Assembly (NCBI GenBank): GCA_049194865.1
Contig: JBLZWL010000064.1
Coordinates: forward strand, 52,693 to 116,692
Source of the DNA: Myxococcus terminator_A
GTDB lineage: Bacteria; Myxococcota; Myxococcia; Myxococcales; Myxococcaceae
Reading direction: 5' to 3'
DNA length: 64,000 bases
Shown: positions 27,716 through 35,770 of the stretch, in pieces
Layout: every line of letters begins with the position of its first letter
How positions within the stretch are numbered: position 1 is the stretch's first letter
Translations under genes and position numbers: made by a program
The notes under the pieces: generated by a model
What the model saw: the letters and a program-made list of their open reading frames with translations, nothing else
Told to the model about the DNA's origin: nothing
Database searches by the model: none

Positions 27716-28100
27716 TGTTCACCCCAGCCCCATGGCCGCGAAGGCTCCCAGCGGCGACACAACGGCCCGACTCCGACGCGCGAACATCGACGCCTCCCGT
27801 GAAAGCCCCCGATTGGGGCTGGAGAAGAACAGAGGTTCCCAGTCCGGTCCGACACGCTGTCGAGCGACAGGCTGAGGCATGGAATGAAGGTGGGTGCCGA
27901 TCGCCTGACCGGGTCAAGCCCACCCTCTGCGTCACGGTGAGCTGCGGGAAATGCACGCCCATTGGAACCACGACAAGGTGGGGTCCTCAACGCCTTCCAG
28001 CATCACGGCGAGCGGAGGCCGCGGTGGAGTACAGCCGCGATGAGGAGAGGGCGCTATGCGCCGATGACCGATTCCCGCGCTCCGTGATGACCGCCAACAG
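27716..28100. other. 385-bp gap between the two toxin operons
   Basis: No gene is supportable here. The only recognisable item is one degenerate CRISPR repeat at 27983-28018. The flanking sequence shows neither a second repeat at one repeat-spacer unit distance nor a clear terminator. Coding-like frames present on both strands lack codon bias and ribosome sites. Confidence 0.6.
27983..28018 (-). repeat. Solitary degenerate CRISPR repeat
   Basis: This 36-bp stretch matches the island's CRISPR repeat at all but three positions (start GTCCTCAACGCC, middle TTCCAGCATCACGG, end CGAGCGGAGG). It lies about 2.5 kb from the first repeat of array 1, on the far side of the 28.1-30.5 kb toxin/immunity pair. 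It is best read as the remnant trailer end of a once longer array. Strand is given by the inferred direction of array transcription. Confidence 0.85.
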
Positions 28101-29054
28101 TCAGTGGGAGGTGGGTTTCGAGGGACGCAGCGCACGCGCCGCATCATCGAAAGCCTTGGCTCCAATGGAGTCCTGAGGGCGATGTGCCTCGATGACCTCC
28201 GCGTCCTCTGGAAGCCCGACGGATTGAAGAATGATGGCGGAGCGCAAGGAGAGGTCGGGATCTTGTGATCCGAGCAGCCCCAGTGCGAGGCTGCGCAGCC
28301 TTGTCTGGGCATCGTCGGGCAGACAGGGAAGGACGCGCTCCGAGTGGGCCAGCAGTACGGACAGGAGACACTCCACATATTCGCGCGCGCTCGTACTCGA
28401 ATCCGAAAGCGAGGACGGGATGAACGCGGCCAGCGAAGGCAGCCATGCCTCGGGCAGGTCCGATTCAAGCACCGTGAGGACTCGCGTCTTGTCGGCCAGG
28501 GCAACGGACGCGTCACCTGCCCACTCGCTCAGCGACTCCGGCGACTTCGACAAGAGGACTTGCAGCCCCTGAAGAGGGCCCGAGACGGAGGGCGTGAGGG
28601 TGCGTATGGCCTGCTCCACGACCGGGAGCAGCTCGGGGTGCCTCCGCTTCCAGAGCGCATGCGCAAGTGTGTACAGCTCCGACGCCCCTGGTGCACCACG
28701 TGTCAGCTGCTCGAGTCGACGCGTCAGGCTTCCGCGAGTCTCGGCTTCATGGAGTTCGCCGAGGGACTGCGTCACCACCTCCGCGACGGCCTTGCCATCC
28801 AAGTCGGCGCGAGCCTCTTCGATGACGAGCTGCCGCTCCAGACGACGAAGATTGGAGGCTCCTCCCAACACGCCCAATCCGAAGACCGCGGCACGTCGCA
28901 GCCGCGCGTCCGGAGACTCCAACGAGCGCGCCAACCACGCCTCCGCGTCAGCGCCCAGTCGGGCGACTGCTTCGCGCGCGCGCGCCTCGTCGCCTTGATG
29001 GAAGGATTCAACCAACTCGTCCGCTGCCTTCGCTGTATCGCCACGCGATGCCAT
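28101..29054 (-). CDS. HEAT-repeat-like protein, putative immunity partner
   Basis: 317 residues from the ATG at 29054. An upstream TTG at 29084 overlaps the toxin stop (TTGA) and would add ten residues; coupling makes it plausible. The protein is made of paired helices of HEAT type, for example ESPDARLRRAAVFGLGVLGG and DAQTRLRSLALGLLGSQDPD. It has no signal peptide or membrane segment. It directly follows a lipoprotein toxin in the same operon, so it is probably that toxin's immunity protein; this function is inferred from position. The stop lies 82 bp from the solitary CRISPR repeat. Confidence 0.72.
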   Translation of the reverse strand: MASRGDTAKAADELVESFHQGDEARAREAVARLGADAEAWLARSLESPDARLRRAAVFGLGVLGGASNLRRLERQLVIEEARADLDGKAVAEVVTQSLGELHEAETRGSLTRRLEQLTRGAPGASELYTLAHALWKRRHPELLPVVEQAIRTLTPSVSGPLQGLQVLLSKSPESLSEWAGDASVALADKTRVLTVLESDLPEAWLPSLAAFIPSSLSDSSTSAREYVECLLSVLLAHSERVLPCLPDDAQTRLRSLALGLLGSQDPDLSLRSAIILQSVGLPEDAEVIEAHRPQDSIGAKAFDDAARALRPSKPTSH

Positions 29055-29080
29055 GGAAGCCCCGTCCTCGTCCCGAGCAC

Positions 29081-30469
29081 TCAAGGGAAGCTCAATCCCG
29101 GAGGGACGTACCGCCGGACCAACGTCCCGTCGAGCGAGTACAACTCCTGGATGGCCTTCCGGTCCGCGCGAACCATGGACTCGAAGGCCTCAATCTCGCG
29201 CGCCAGGTCCTTGGGGTTGGAAACGTAATTGGTGTTGTGGCGGACGCCATCGGGTCGTACGGAGGACGCGTCCGGTCTCCGGAAGCGGATGCCTCCTACA
29301 GGGCTCGGGTCCTGGACCGGTCGCCCCTGAGCGGTGACCTGTGACTGATTCTTGCGCAAGTCACCGTGCCCCGCGGACTCTCGTCGGGCCAGTTCCTTTT
29401 CGATGGTCTCGTTGTGAGGCGGATTTCGTCGGGTGTGTGCACCACCATAGCGCGTCGACAGCCCGGTCTCACTCGCAGGCGAGCCGACCTCGTCCTGCAT
29501 CGAGCAGACAGCGGTACCACCACACACCGGGGCCACCATCGTCCCAACCAGGGCTCCGGCCACCACGACCGTTCCATCCGCCACGACATGGGCCACGGCA
29601 CCGGAACTCAGCGACATTCCCTCGGCGAGGACGTAGCGCGAAGGCCCCCACATCGGCGGTCCCAATCCCCCGGCGGAAACAGGGGGCAGCACCTTGGCGA
29701 CTCCGAAGCTGGCCACCAGCGCCAGCACCCGCAGCGCGCTGGCTCCCACGGCACCACCGAAACGCTCGGCCACCGCCTCCAGTTCTTCCGCAGTCCGAGC
29801 GGCCATGGACTCTTCGTAGAGACGCACGCAGATGCGCCCGAGCTGAATCAGCTCATGCACGCCCACGGCGAGCGCCAGTCTCACGGTCACCGCCGTGGCG
29901 AAGGCCTTGGAAAACACCGGTTCTGGCAGTGCCCACGCAGCCACATAGACCAACATCGCGAGGGTGACACTCACGAGGAAGGCCGGGGAACGGAACATCT
30001 CCAGCGCCGCATCCCGGAGCCCGGGGGCCATGTAGCCAGGTGAGAGCCGCAGCGCGAGGAGGACCGGGCTGTCCTCCAGTGAAGCAGGCAGCGGCAGCCG
30101 GGACGGGCCAAAACGCGTCAAGTACTCCTGACGAAGCCGCGGTTCCCAATCCGAGGGACTGGAGTCCACCGAGGCCACCTGCCGCGAGGACGCCCAGAGC
30201 CGCCGTCCCCGGACATTCTCCGCGAGAGGGAAGTCCTGCTGGAACACGGCGAGCAGCGCTCGGGCCTCCTCGACAGAAAGCTCTCGCGCATTCGCTACCG
30301 GAGGGAGGGGCGGAAACGAGAGCGCCCAACGCCCATCCGAGAGTTCACGTGCCGCGACACGCACCACCGTCGTGGAGGCCGCACCCGACCTGGGGCCCGA
30401 GGCACACGACAACACCAGGCAGAGCCAGAGGGCCAGCGCACCTCGCCATAAGGAAGAGACGTTCCACAT
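29081..30469 (-). CDS. Lipoprotein toxin (SitA-like) abutting CRISPR array 1
   Basis: 462 residues. A type II signal peptide with lipobox LVLSC places the lipidated Cys near residue 22. The middle has hydrophobic segments (FLVSVTLAMLVYVAAWALPE; AVAHVVADGTVVVAGALVG near 280-310). The C-terminal ~110 residues are hydrophilic with GHGDLRKNQSQV, RPDGVRHNTNYVSNP and a final RRYVPPGLSFP. This resembles a nuclease-type toxin tip, but I cannot name the family. The ATG at 30469 has no good ribosome site and lies only 38 bp from the last repeat of CRISPR array 1, leaving little room for its own promoter. It is followed by a HEAT-type immunity candidate in an overlapping frame. Its last codons match a scar at 46.15 kb. 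Confidence 0.75.
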   Translation of the reverse strand: MWNVSSLWRGALALWLCLVLSCASGPRSGAASTTVVRVAARELSDGRWALSFPPLPPVANARELSVEEARALLAVFQQDFPLAENVRGRRLWASSRQVASVDSSPSDWEPRLRQEYLTRFGPSRLPLPASLEDSPVLLALRLSPGYMAPGLRDAALEMFRSPAFLVSVTLAMLVYVAAWALPEPVFSKAFATAVTVRLALAVGVHELIQLGRICVRLYEESMAARTAEELEAVAERFGGAVGASALRVLALVASFGVAKVLPPVSAGGLGPPMWGPSRYVLAEGMSLSSGAVAHVVADGTVVVAGALVGTMVAPVCGGTAVCSMQDEVGSPASETGLSTRYGGAHTRRNPPHNETIEKELARRESAGHGDLRKNQSQVTAQGRPVQDPSPVGGIRFRRPDASSVRPDGVRHNTNYVSNPKDLAREIEAFESMVRADRKAIQELYSLDGTLVRRYVPPGLSFP

Positions 30470-30507
30470 GTCGCGGAAGCATGCACTTACAACAACTACC
30501 TCGGGAA

Positions 30508-31661
30508 GTGCTCAACGCCTTCCGGCATCACGGCGAGCGGCGGCGCCGGTTCGTCCTGGAGAACCCCGAGCCCTTCATGTGCTCAACGCCTTCCGGCATC
30601 ACGGCGAGCGGCGGCCCTGAGAACACCGCCGAGCACAAGGGGAACTGCTAGTGCTCAACGCCTTCCGGCATCACGGCGAGCGACGGTACCTGCCCGGCGG
30701 CGTCGGCTGCTCGGGCGTGCGGAGGTGCTCAACGCCTTCCGGCATCACGGCGAGCGGCGGTGGCCAGCTTTCTTCGCAACGACCAGGAGGACGAGTGCTC
30801 AACGCCTTCCGGCATCACGGCGAGCGGCGGGAATCATCAGCCTCAATGGCAATGGCGTCATCTTGTGCTCAACGCCTTCCGGCATCACGGCGAGCGGCGG
30901 TTGCGTGTGTTGCACTTCGCGCTCGGGGTCATCAGTGCTCAACGCCTTCCGGCATCACGGCGAGCGGCGGTATGCCTTCACGGTGCGTCCCTCCAGAGGC
31001 GCCGTGCTCAACGCCTTCCGGCATCACGGCGAGCGGCGGCGACGATGGGCAGACACCGGACCGGCCGCTGAACATGAAGTGCTCAACGCCTTCCGGCATC
31101 ACGGCGAGCGGCGGCAGAATCTGCTGGAGGCTGTTGCTGTTTTTGCAGTGTGCTCAACGCCTTCCGGCATCACGGCGAGCGACGGCACCTCGCCCGCGCT
31201 GGTGGAGGCGGTGGGGCCGTTGTACTCAACGCCTTTCGGCATCACGGCGAGCGGCGGTCCCGATCCACGACTGCTTCAAGGTCCACCCGAACTAGTGCTC
31301 AACGCCTTCCGGCATCACGGCGAGCGGCGGCTCCATCCACGAGGGCTTCCACTGGGGCGAGCAGATGTGCTCAACGCCTTCCAGCATCACGGCGAGCGGC
31401 AGGCACCAAATGGTGACGTTCGGTCAGTACGGATTCAAGTGCTCAACACCTTCCGGCACCACGGCGAGCGGCGGGAGACCAGGGGTGTGCGGCGGCCTTC
31501 ATGGGTCGTGCGCAACGCCTTCCGACATCACGGTAGGCGGCGGCCGCACGGATTCAAGGAGACGCCGCAGGTCCCGTTGTGCTCAACGCCTTCCGGCATC
31601 ACAGCGAACGGGGACGGGGACGGGTGTGCTCAACGCCTTCCGGCATCACGGCGAACGGCGG
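30508..31661 (-). CRISPR. CRISPR array 1: 17 repeats
   Basis: Seventeen 36-bp repeats (on the plus strand GTGCTCAACGCC...GGCGAGCGGCGG) start at 30508, 30579, 30651, 30725, 30795, 30865, 30935, 31004, 31079, 31150, 31222, 31295, 31367, 31439, 31508, 31579 and 31626. Spacers are 33-39 nt except the last, which is only 11 nt. Repeats are near-perfect on the left, while several of those from 31222 rightward carry substitutions. Transcription is inferred to run on the minus strand: the related leader is on the right, and on that strand the repeat ends in GGCGTTGAGCAC with a small stem before an 8-nt handle. It lies between cmr6 and the lipoprotein toxin. Confidence 0.97.
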
Positions 31662-31910
31662 GGCCGCCCTCGAATCTCCGATGGCTCCGCCATCTTGGCC
31701 CTCTGTTTTCAGGCACCCCCACCCTGTTCGTGCACAGCATCACCAACGCCGCGTCCGACGGTCATCCAGCTCACTAAAACTCCAGCGCATCTTCCCGTTC
31801 AAGCAACTATTCACCTGTCAAAGAGCTTCAAACGAGCGCTGGGGTTCGGCGTTTTGCCCCGAATCCCCTTACATGCCTCCGCCACGCGTCGGTGCTTGAA
31901 AGGCCAACAC
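31662..31910 (-). promoter_or_regulatory. Leader of CRISPR array 1 (partly decayed)
   Basis: About 250 bp that align along their length with the right flank of array 2. Conserved blocks include CTCTTTGACAGGTGAATAG (minus strand, around 31807-31827) containing a TTGACA -35-like hexamer, GTGGCGGAGGC, and AGGGTGGGGGTGC. The decamer GGTGCTTGAA found three times in the array 2 leader is intact only at 31891-31900 here; the copies at 31708-31717 and 31798-31807 each have one change. The remaining 31911-32126 up to the cmr6 stop holds no gene I can support. Confidence 0.7.
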
Positions 31911-32126
31911 CTCTCAGGACGCGAAACAGCGGCGGCTCCTCCGACCAATCCTCCTGGGAATTGATGGCCCGCCCCCCACTTCACGTACCCGCCGCGCAAC
32001 CTCATCACCAGCAACACCACGCCTGACAGGATGGCGGCGATCTCCCTCTGGTTCACGCGGAACCGAAGCCGGTCACGCCCCCAAGAGCATCACGCTCCAG
32101 ACGTGCCACTCCTCGAAGGGCCCTGC

Positions 32127-33191
32127 TCACGCTCTCCCCATCAGGAGCTGGAGCAGATCCTCGAGATGTTCCTGAAGCTTGGGGCTCTTCACCAGCGCGC
32201 GAAGCGCCTGGGCACACTCCGTACGCGCCTCACGCGCCAGTGTCGCCAGCCTGTCGAGCCACTCCGTCTCGAACGCTCCGAGCACCTTGCGCTGCTCCGT
32301 CTTCGCCGCGCGCTGCGCCTCCACCCACGCCTTGAACGCGTCCCGCTCCGGCGAGGGTCGCGACACCGCGCGCGGCGGGTTGACGACAACACTCCCCTCG
32401 GGTGCCAGCCGCCCATATCCTGCGGCCGTCTTGCCACCCACGCCCCAGTCACGCAGGGCCTCGCACAACCGGTCAGCAGCCCAGCGCAACAGCAAGAGCG
32501 TCTCCGCATCCGCCCCCGGGGCCACACTCAGCGCTACGAGGAACCGCCCCTCGGGACGCACGGACAGGAAGGCCACGGGGTTGGGCGACTCGTAGTCGTT
32601 GGGCCAGGACTTCGCGTCTCCGTACCAGTTCCGCTGGTGCACCGTGAGAACATCGCGCGCCAGCATCTTCGACTCCGCGCCCTCCTTCCCACGGCTCGAC
32701 ACCCACGGCGCGTCATGGAAGATGACCTGCCCCACGCTCGCTGCTTGGCCGAGTTGCTCGTCCCCGGGCACGCCGAACAGCCGACGACACGCCTCCGCCA
32801 CCTCGGAGGGCTCGAAGCTCGCGCGCAGGAAGGCCGCGAGCACGCCCTTGAGCGAGGAGCCCGGAATCACCGGCACGCCCCAGGTGTGGTGCAGCGTCAG
32901 CCCCACCCCCGTGGGCGAGGCGTTCCCGTGCCCCGCCAACAGCCGGCTCGTCGCCCGCATCGTCACGGAGGCGGTGTGCCATTGGGCCAGCGACTCGCGC
33001 CAACGACGGTGCGCCACGCCGTAGTCCTCCGGCTCCCGCGCCGCGTCCATCCAGCTCAGCCAGCGCCGCCACGGCGAGTTGTCTTCCTTCGGCTCGTCGT
33101 CCTTCTGGGGCGCATACCGCTCATGGGCCAGCCCCGCATGACTCGGCCCCTTGTCCGTTACACGGGGAAGCCCTCGCAAGGCGTCACGCAT
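32127..33191 (-). CDS. cmr6: Type III-B RAMP protein Cmr6
   Basis: 354 residues; last gene of the cmr operon, starting eight bases inside the end of cmr5. The RAMP glycine-rich region is seen as TGVGLTLHHTWGVPVIPGSSLKGVL near residues 100-124, quoted here only as the family hallmark GSSLKG, with a late GVGGKTAAGYGRL loop near 285. Cmr6 caps the Cmr4/Cmr5 filament of the Cmr effector that holds the crRNA and binds target RNA. The C-terminal 70 residues are helical and charged. The stop is followed by the array 1 leader on the same strand. Confidence 0.9.
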   Translation of the reverse strand: MRDALRGLPRVTDKGPSHAGLAHERYAPQKDDEPKEDNSPWRRWLSWMDAAREPEDYGVAHRRWRESLAQWHTASVTMRATSRLLAGHGNASPTGVGLTLHHTWGVPVIPGSSLKGVLAAFLRASFEPSEVAEACRRLFGVPGDEQLGQAASVGQVIFHDAPWVSSRGKEGAESKMLARDVLTVHQRNWYGDAKSWPNDYESPNPVAFLSVRPEGRFLVALSVAPGADAETLLLLRWAADRLCEALRDWGVGGKTAAGYGRLAPEGSVVVNPPRAVSRPSPERDAFKAWVEAQRAAKTEQRKVLGAFETEWLDRLATLAREARTECAQALRALVKSPKLQEHLEDLLQLLMGRA

Positions 33192-33597
33192 CGCGAGCCT
33201 CCTTGAACGTGGCCTGGACGGCGCGACGGAACCACACCACCAGCCGCAACATCTCACGCGTGGCCAGCATGTACTCCTCCAGCCCCAGCCCCCGCACCGC
33301 ACCAGGCAGCGTGTCTCCCGTCAGCGTCGAGGGCAGCCCTGGCAACCGCGCTTTCATAAGCGCCACCGACAGGTCATGGAGCAGCAGCATCGCGGCGTTC
33401 GTCTCGAGCGGCTTCGCATCCTTGTCATCCCGCTCCCGCTCCAGGAACGTGAGCGCCGCGGCCAGACCGTCGCGCAGCACCGATGCGCCCAAGCCATGCA
33501 CGCGCGGCTTGTAGTCCGCCTGGATTCCTGAGGGGACCGCCGTCACGCGGGCATACGCATCCGTGGCCCGCTGCTGCTCTCGCGTCGCGCCGCTCAT
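33184..33597 (-). CDS. cmr5: Type III-B small subunit Cmr5
   Basis: 137 residues, all helical, the expected size and build of Cmr5, which forms the minor filament of the Cmr complex. The start ATG at 33597 overlaps the cmr4 stop as ATGA. Identification rests on length, helix content (DGLAAALTFLERERDD; AAMLLLHDLSVALMKA) and its place between cmr4 and cmr6, since Cmr5 has no invariant motif. Confidence 0.85.
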   Translation of the reverse strand: MSGATREQQRATDAYARVTAVPSGIQADYKPRVHGLGASVLRDGLAAALTFLERERDDKDAKPLETNAAMLLLHDLSVALMKARLPGLPSTLTGDTLPGAVRGLGLEEYMLATREMLRLVVWFRRAVQATFKEARDA

Positions 33598-34523
33598 CGC
33601 CGAGCCTCCCCGCCACCGGCCTTCCACGACAACAGCCGGCACCAGCCGCGCCCCACCGTCGCCTTGCCCCCCAACTGGAGCATCGTCCCCTGCCCGCCGA
33701 GCGCCGCGTCCAGCACCTCGCCCGCCTCCAGATTGCGCTCCGGATGCCAAGCCCGCGAGGCGGCCATCACCCCCATCAGCAGCGTCTCGGCCGGCAGGCT
33801 CTCCTCCGTCCAGAGCTGCCCCTTCGCGGCCGTGCCCGTCACCGGGTCGATGCTCACGCGGGTGTCCACCTGCATCGCCGTCTCCCAGAGGAAGCTCATC
33901 GTCTCATCGTCCACCAGCACCAGGCGCCGCGTGAGCATCTCCCGCTCCTCTGTGGGCAGCACGCGCTGGAGCGCCTCCGCCCAGGCCCCGAGCGCCGCGT
34001 CGTCCTTCGCGTCCACCTTCAGGTCCAGGTCCTCCAGGTAGACCCGCGCCCCGTCCGCCTGCTGGTGAAGACAGACACAGGACTTCAAGGAGGCCACCCG
34101 TGCGCTGTGTTTCGGCAGTGAGGCCACCGGCGGTGGAGCCTCGCCGCCGCCACGGCGTCCACCCCAGTCCCGGCGCGCCAGGGTCAGCAGCAAGGGCGAC
34201 GTCACCAGCGCGAACGTGCCCACAAAGCTGCGCACCGGCAGCGCGAGCAGCCGCGCGTCCCCCACCACCAGCGCGCCCGCGTACTCACTCGGCTCGTCTC
34301 CCGGCGGCCCATTCTGCTTGCGCCGGGGACCGAAGACCGCGTCGGTCCGGACGTTGTCGCTCGCGCTCGCGTCGCGCAGCACGCCCTTGAGCGACGAGCC
34401 GGGGATGATGGGGATGCCCGTGGAGCGCATCCGCATCAGCGGCAGGTCGATGACTCCCACGCTCTGCCCCGTGCCCACGTGCAGGGGGGACAGCGCTTGC
34501 AGCAGATAGGCTCGGCTTTCCAT
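33594..34523 (-). CDS. cmr4: Type III-B backbone RNase subunit Cmr4
   Basis: 309 residues. The N-terminus reads LSPLHVGTGQSVGVIDLPLM, in which Asp26 falls at the position of the catalytic aspartate that cuts target RNA in known Cmr4 proteins. GIPIIPGSSLKGVLRD follows as the RAMP glycine loop. A second glycine-rich loop is near the end (GGKATVGRGWCRL). Several copies of Cmr4 form the backbone and slice bound RNA at 6-nt steps. Residue 26 being intact suggests the complex is RNase-competent. The start is two bases from the cmr3 stop. Confidence 0.93.
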   Translation of the reverse strand: MESRAYLLQALSPLHVGTGQSVGVIDLPLMRMRSTGIPIIPGSSLKGVLRDASASDNVRTDAVFGPRRKQNGPPGDEPSEYAGALVVGDARLLALPVRSFVGTFALVTSPLLLTLARRDWGGRRGGGEAPPPVASLPKHSARVASLKSCVCLHQQADGARVYLEDLDLKVDAKDDAALGAWAEALQRVLPTEEREMLTRRLVLVDDETMSFLWETAMQVDTRVSIDPVTGTAAKGQLWTEESLPAETLLMGVMAASRAWHPERNLEAGEVLDAALGGQGTMLQLGGKATVGRGWCRLLSWKAGGGEARR

Positions 34524-34525
34524 GC

Positions 34526-35770
34526 TCACTCTCCACACTCCGGGGGCATTTCCCAGACGCCGGGCAACACCTGCCCGAGCGCCTCGTCGCGACCGCCGCC
34601 CCACGAGGCCAGCCACAACGCGCGCAGCTCCTCGGTGGTGAACACGCCACCGCCGCACTTCTGGAAGAAATAGACAGACCCCGCGGGCACCCACCGCCGC
34701 GTCGCCCGGGGCTCGCGCTTCACCATGTCCCACGCGGACACGTCCTGCGCCCGAGTCACCAGCGCCGCGCGCAGCACCACCGGCCCCTTCACCCCAGGCA
34801 ACGTGCCCACGTACTCGGGCGCGCCCCCCTCGGGACACGAGAATCCATCCGGCAACCACCCCCGCTCGAAGCACGCGGGCGTCGCCAGCACCAACCGCAA
34901 GCCCCGCGACGGCTCGGGACGGAAGTCGTCAGGACAGGCGAACAGCTCCGCCGTCGAACACTCCACCTCCGTCAAGCGCCTGCGGCCTCCCAGCCCCAGC
35001 ACTCCCGAGGGGAAGCCCCGCACCGCCTCGCCCTCGGGCTGACTGCACCGCACTCCCAGCGCCCACTCCACCGCGACCGGCGCCTCCGCGCCCTCTCGCT
35101 TCTCCAGTCGCAGCAACTCCACGACCTGGCGCGAGTGCAGCATCGTGTCCTCCGCGGTCTGCGTGCCCGGCGCGATGGCCACGTGCACGTCCGTGCGATG
35201 ACCGGGTCCGGGCGTCGTCGGAGTCGGGACGTCCTCGCGCATCAGCCACGCGAGCATCCGCACCTCGGACCAGAAGGCCGGAGCCTCCGCGGAGGGCTTG
35301 CTCATCCTCCCTTCATGGTCGGGACGGGGATGCCACAGCGCCTCGCGGGCCGAATCGTCATCGGGGCCGAGAGAGCTGATGACGCCCTCGGATTCGGGCA
35401 TCCAGGGACGCAGGCGCTCGACCCTCGCGGGCATGCCCTCCGTGGCATCCACCACCACCGCATCGGCGGGAGCCGGCCACATCCGGTGGTGCGTGGAGAA
35501 GGACGCCTCCCCCAGGTCGCGCCGCAGGGCGATGAATCCTGTCAGCGCGAGGCTCGCGGAGCGCTTCTCCCACGCCTCGGGCGTCAGCCGCACGCCCGGC
35601 TGCCCCGCCATGAGGTCCTGTCCCCACGCGGCGCGCAGGGCGCCTCGCACCGTCGTGGGCAACGGCCACGGATGCGAGTACCCGCGTCCGATTTCACTCG
35701 TGTACCAGCCACGGCCGTCCTTCACGGACAGCCCGTCGCGCGGCAGCAGCGCGAAGCACTCGTCACTCAT
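34526..35770 (-). CDS. cmr3: Type III-B RAMP protein Cmr3
   Basis: 414 residues from the ATG at 35770, which overlaps the cmr2 stop as ATGA. The N-terminus has the Cmr3/Cas5-like signature with DGLSVKDGRGWYTSEIG and HPWPLPTTVRGALRAAWG. The C-terminal glycine-rich segment RRWVPAGSVYFFQKCGGG is typical of the family. Cmr3 sits next to Cas10 and holds the 5' handle of the crRNA. Confidence 0.9.
   Translation of the reverse strand: MSDECFALLPRDGLSVKDGRGWYTSEIGRGYSHPWPLPTTVRGALRAAWGQDLMAGQPGVRLTPEAWEKRSASLALTGFIALRRDLGEASFSTHHRMWPAPADAVVVDATEGMPARVERLRPWMPESEGVISSLGPDDDSAREALWHPRPDHEGRMSKPSAEAPAFWSEVRMLAWLMREDVPTPTTPGPGHRTDVHVAIAPGTQTAEDTMLHSRQVVELLRLEKREGAEAPVAVEWALGVRCSQPEGEAVRGFPSGVLGLGGRRRLTEVECSTAELFACPDDFRPEPSRGLRLVLATPACFERGWLPDGFSCPEGGAPEYVGTLPGVKGPVVLRAALVTRAQDVSAWDMVKREPRATRRWVPAGSVYFFQKCGGGVFTTEELRALWLASWGGGRDEALGQVLPGVWEMPPECGE

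Noticed and set aside
30470..30507. Leader for array 1 on its left side.
   Set aside because: Only 38 bp separate the array from the toxin start and they share nothing with array 2's flanks, whereas the right flanks of both arrays are related.
31811..32056. 81-residue minus-strand frame starting MNQREIAAILSG next to leader 1.
   Set aside because: Its C-terminal half is leader sequence that is also open by chance in leader 2 with a different start; no ribosome site or codon bias.
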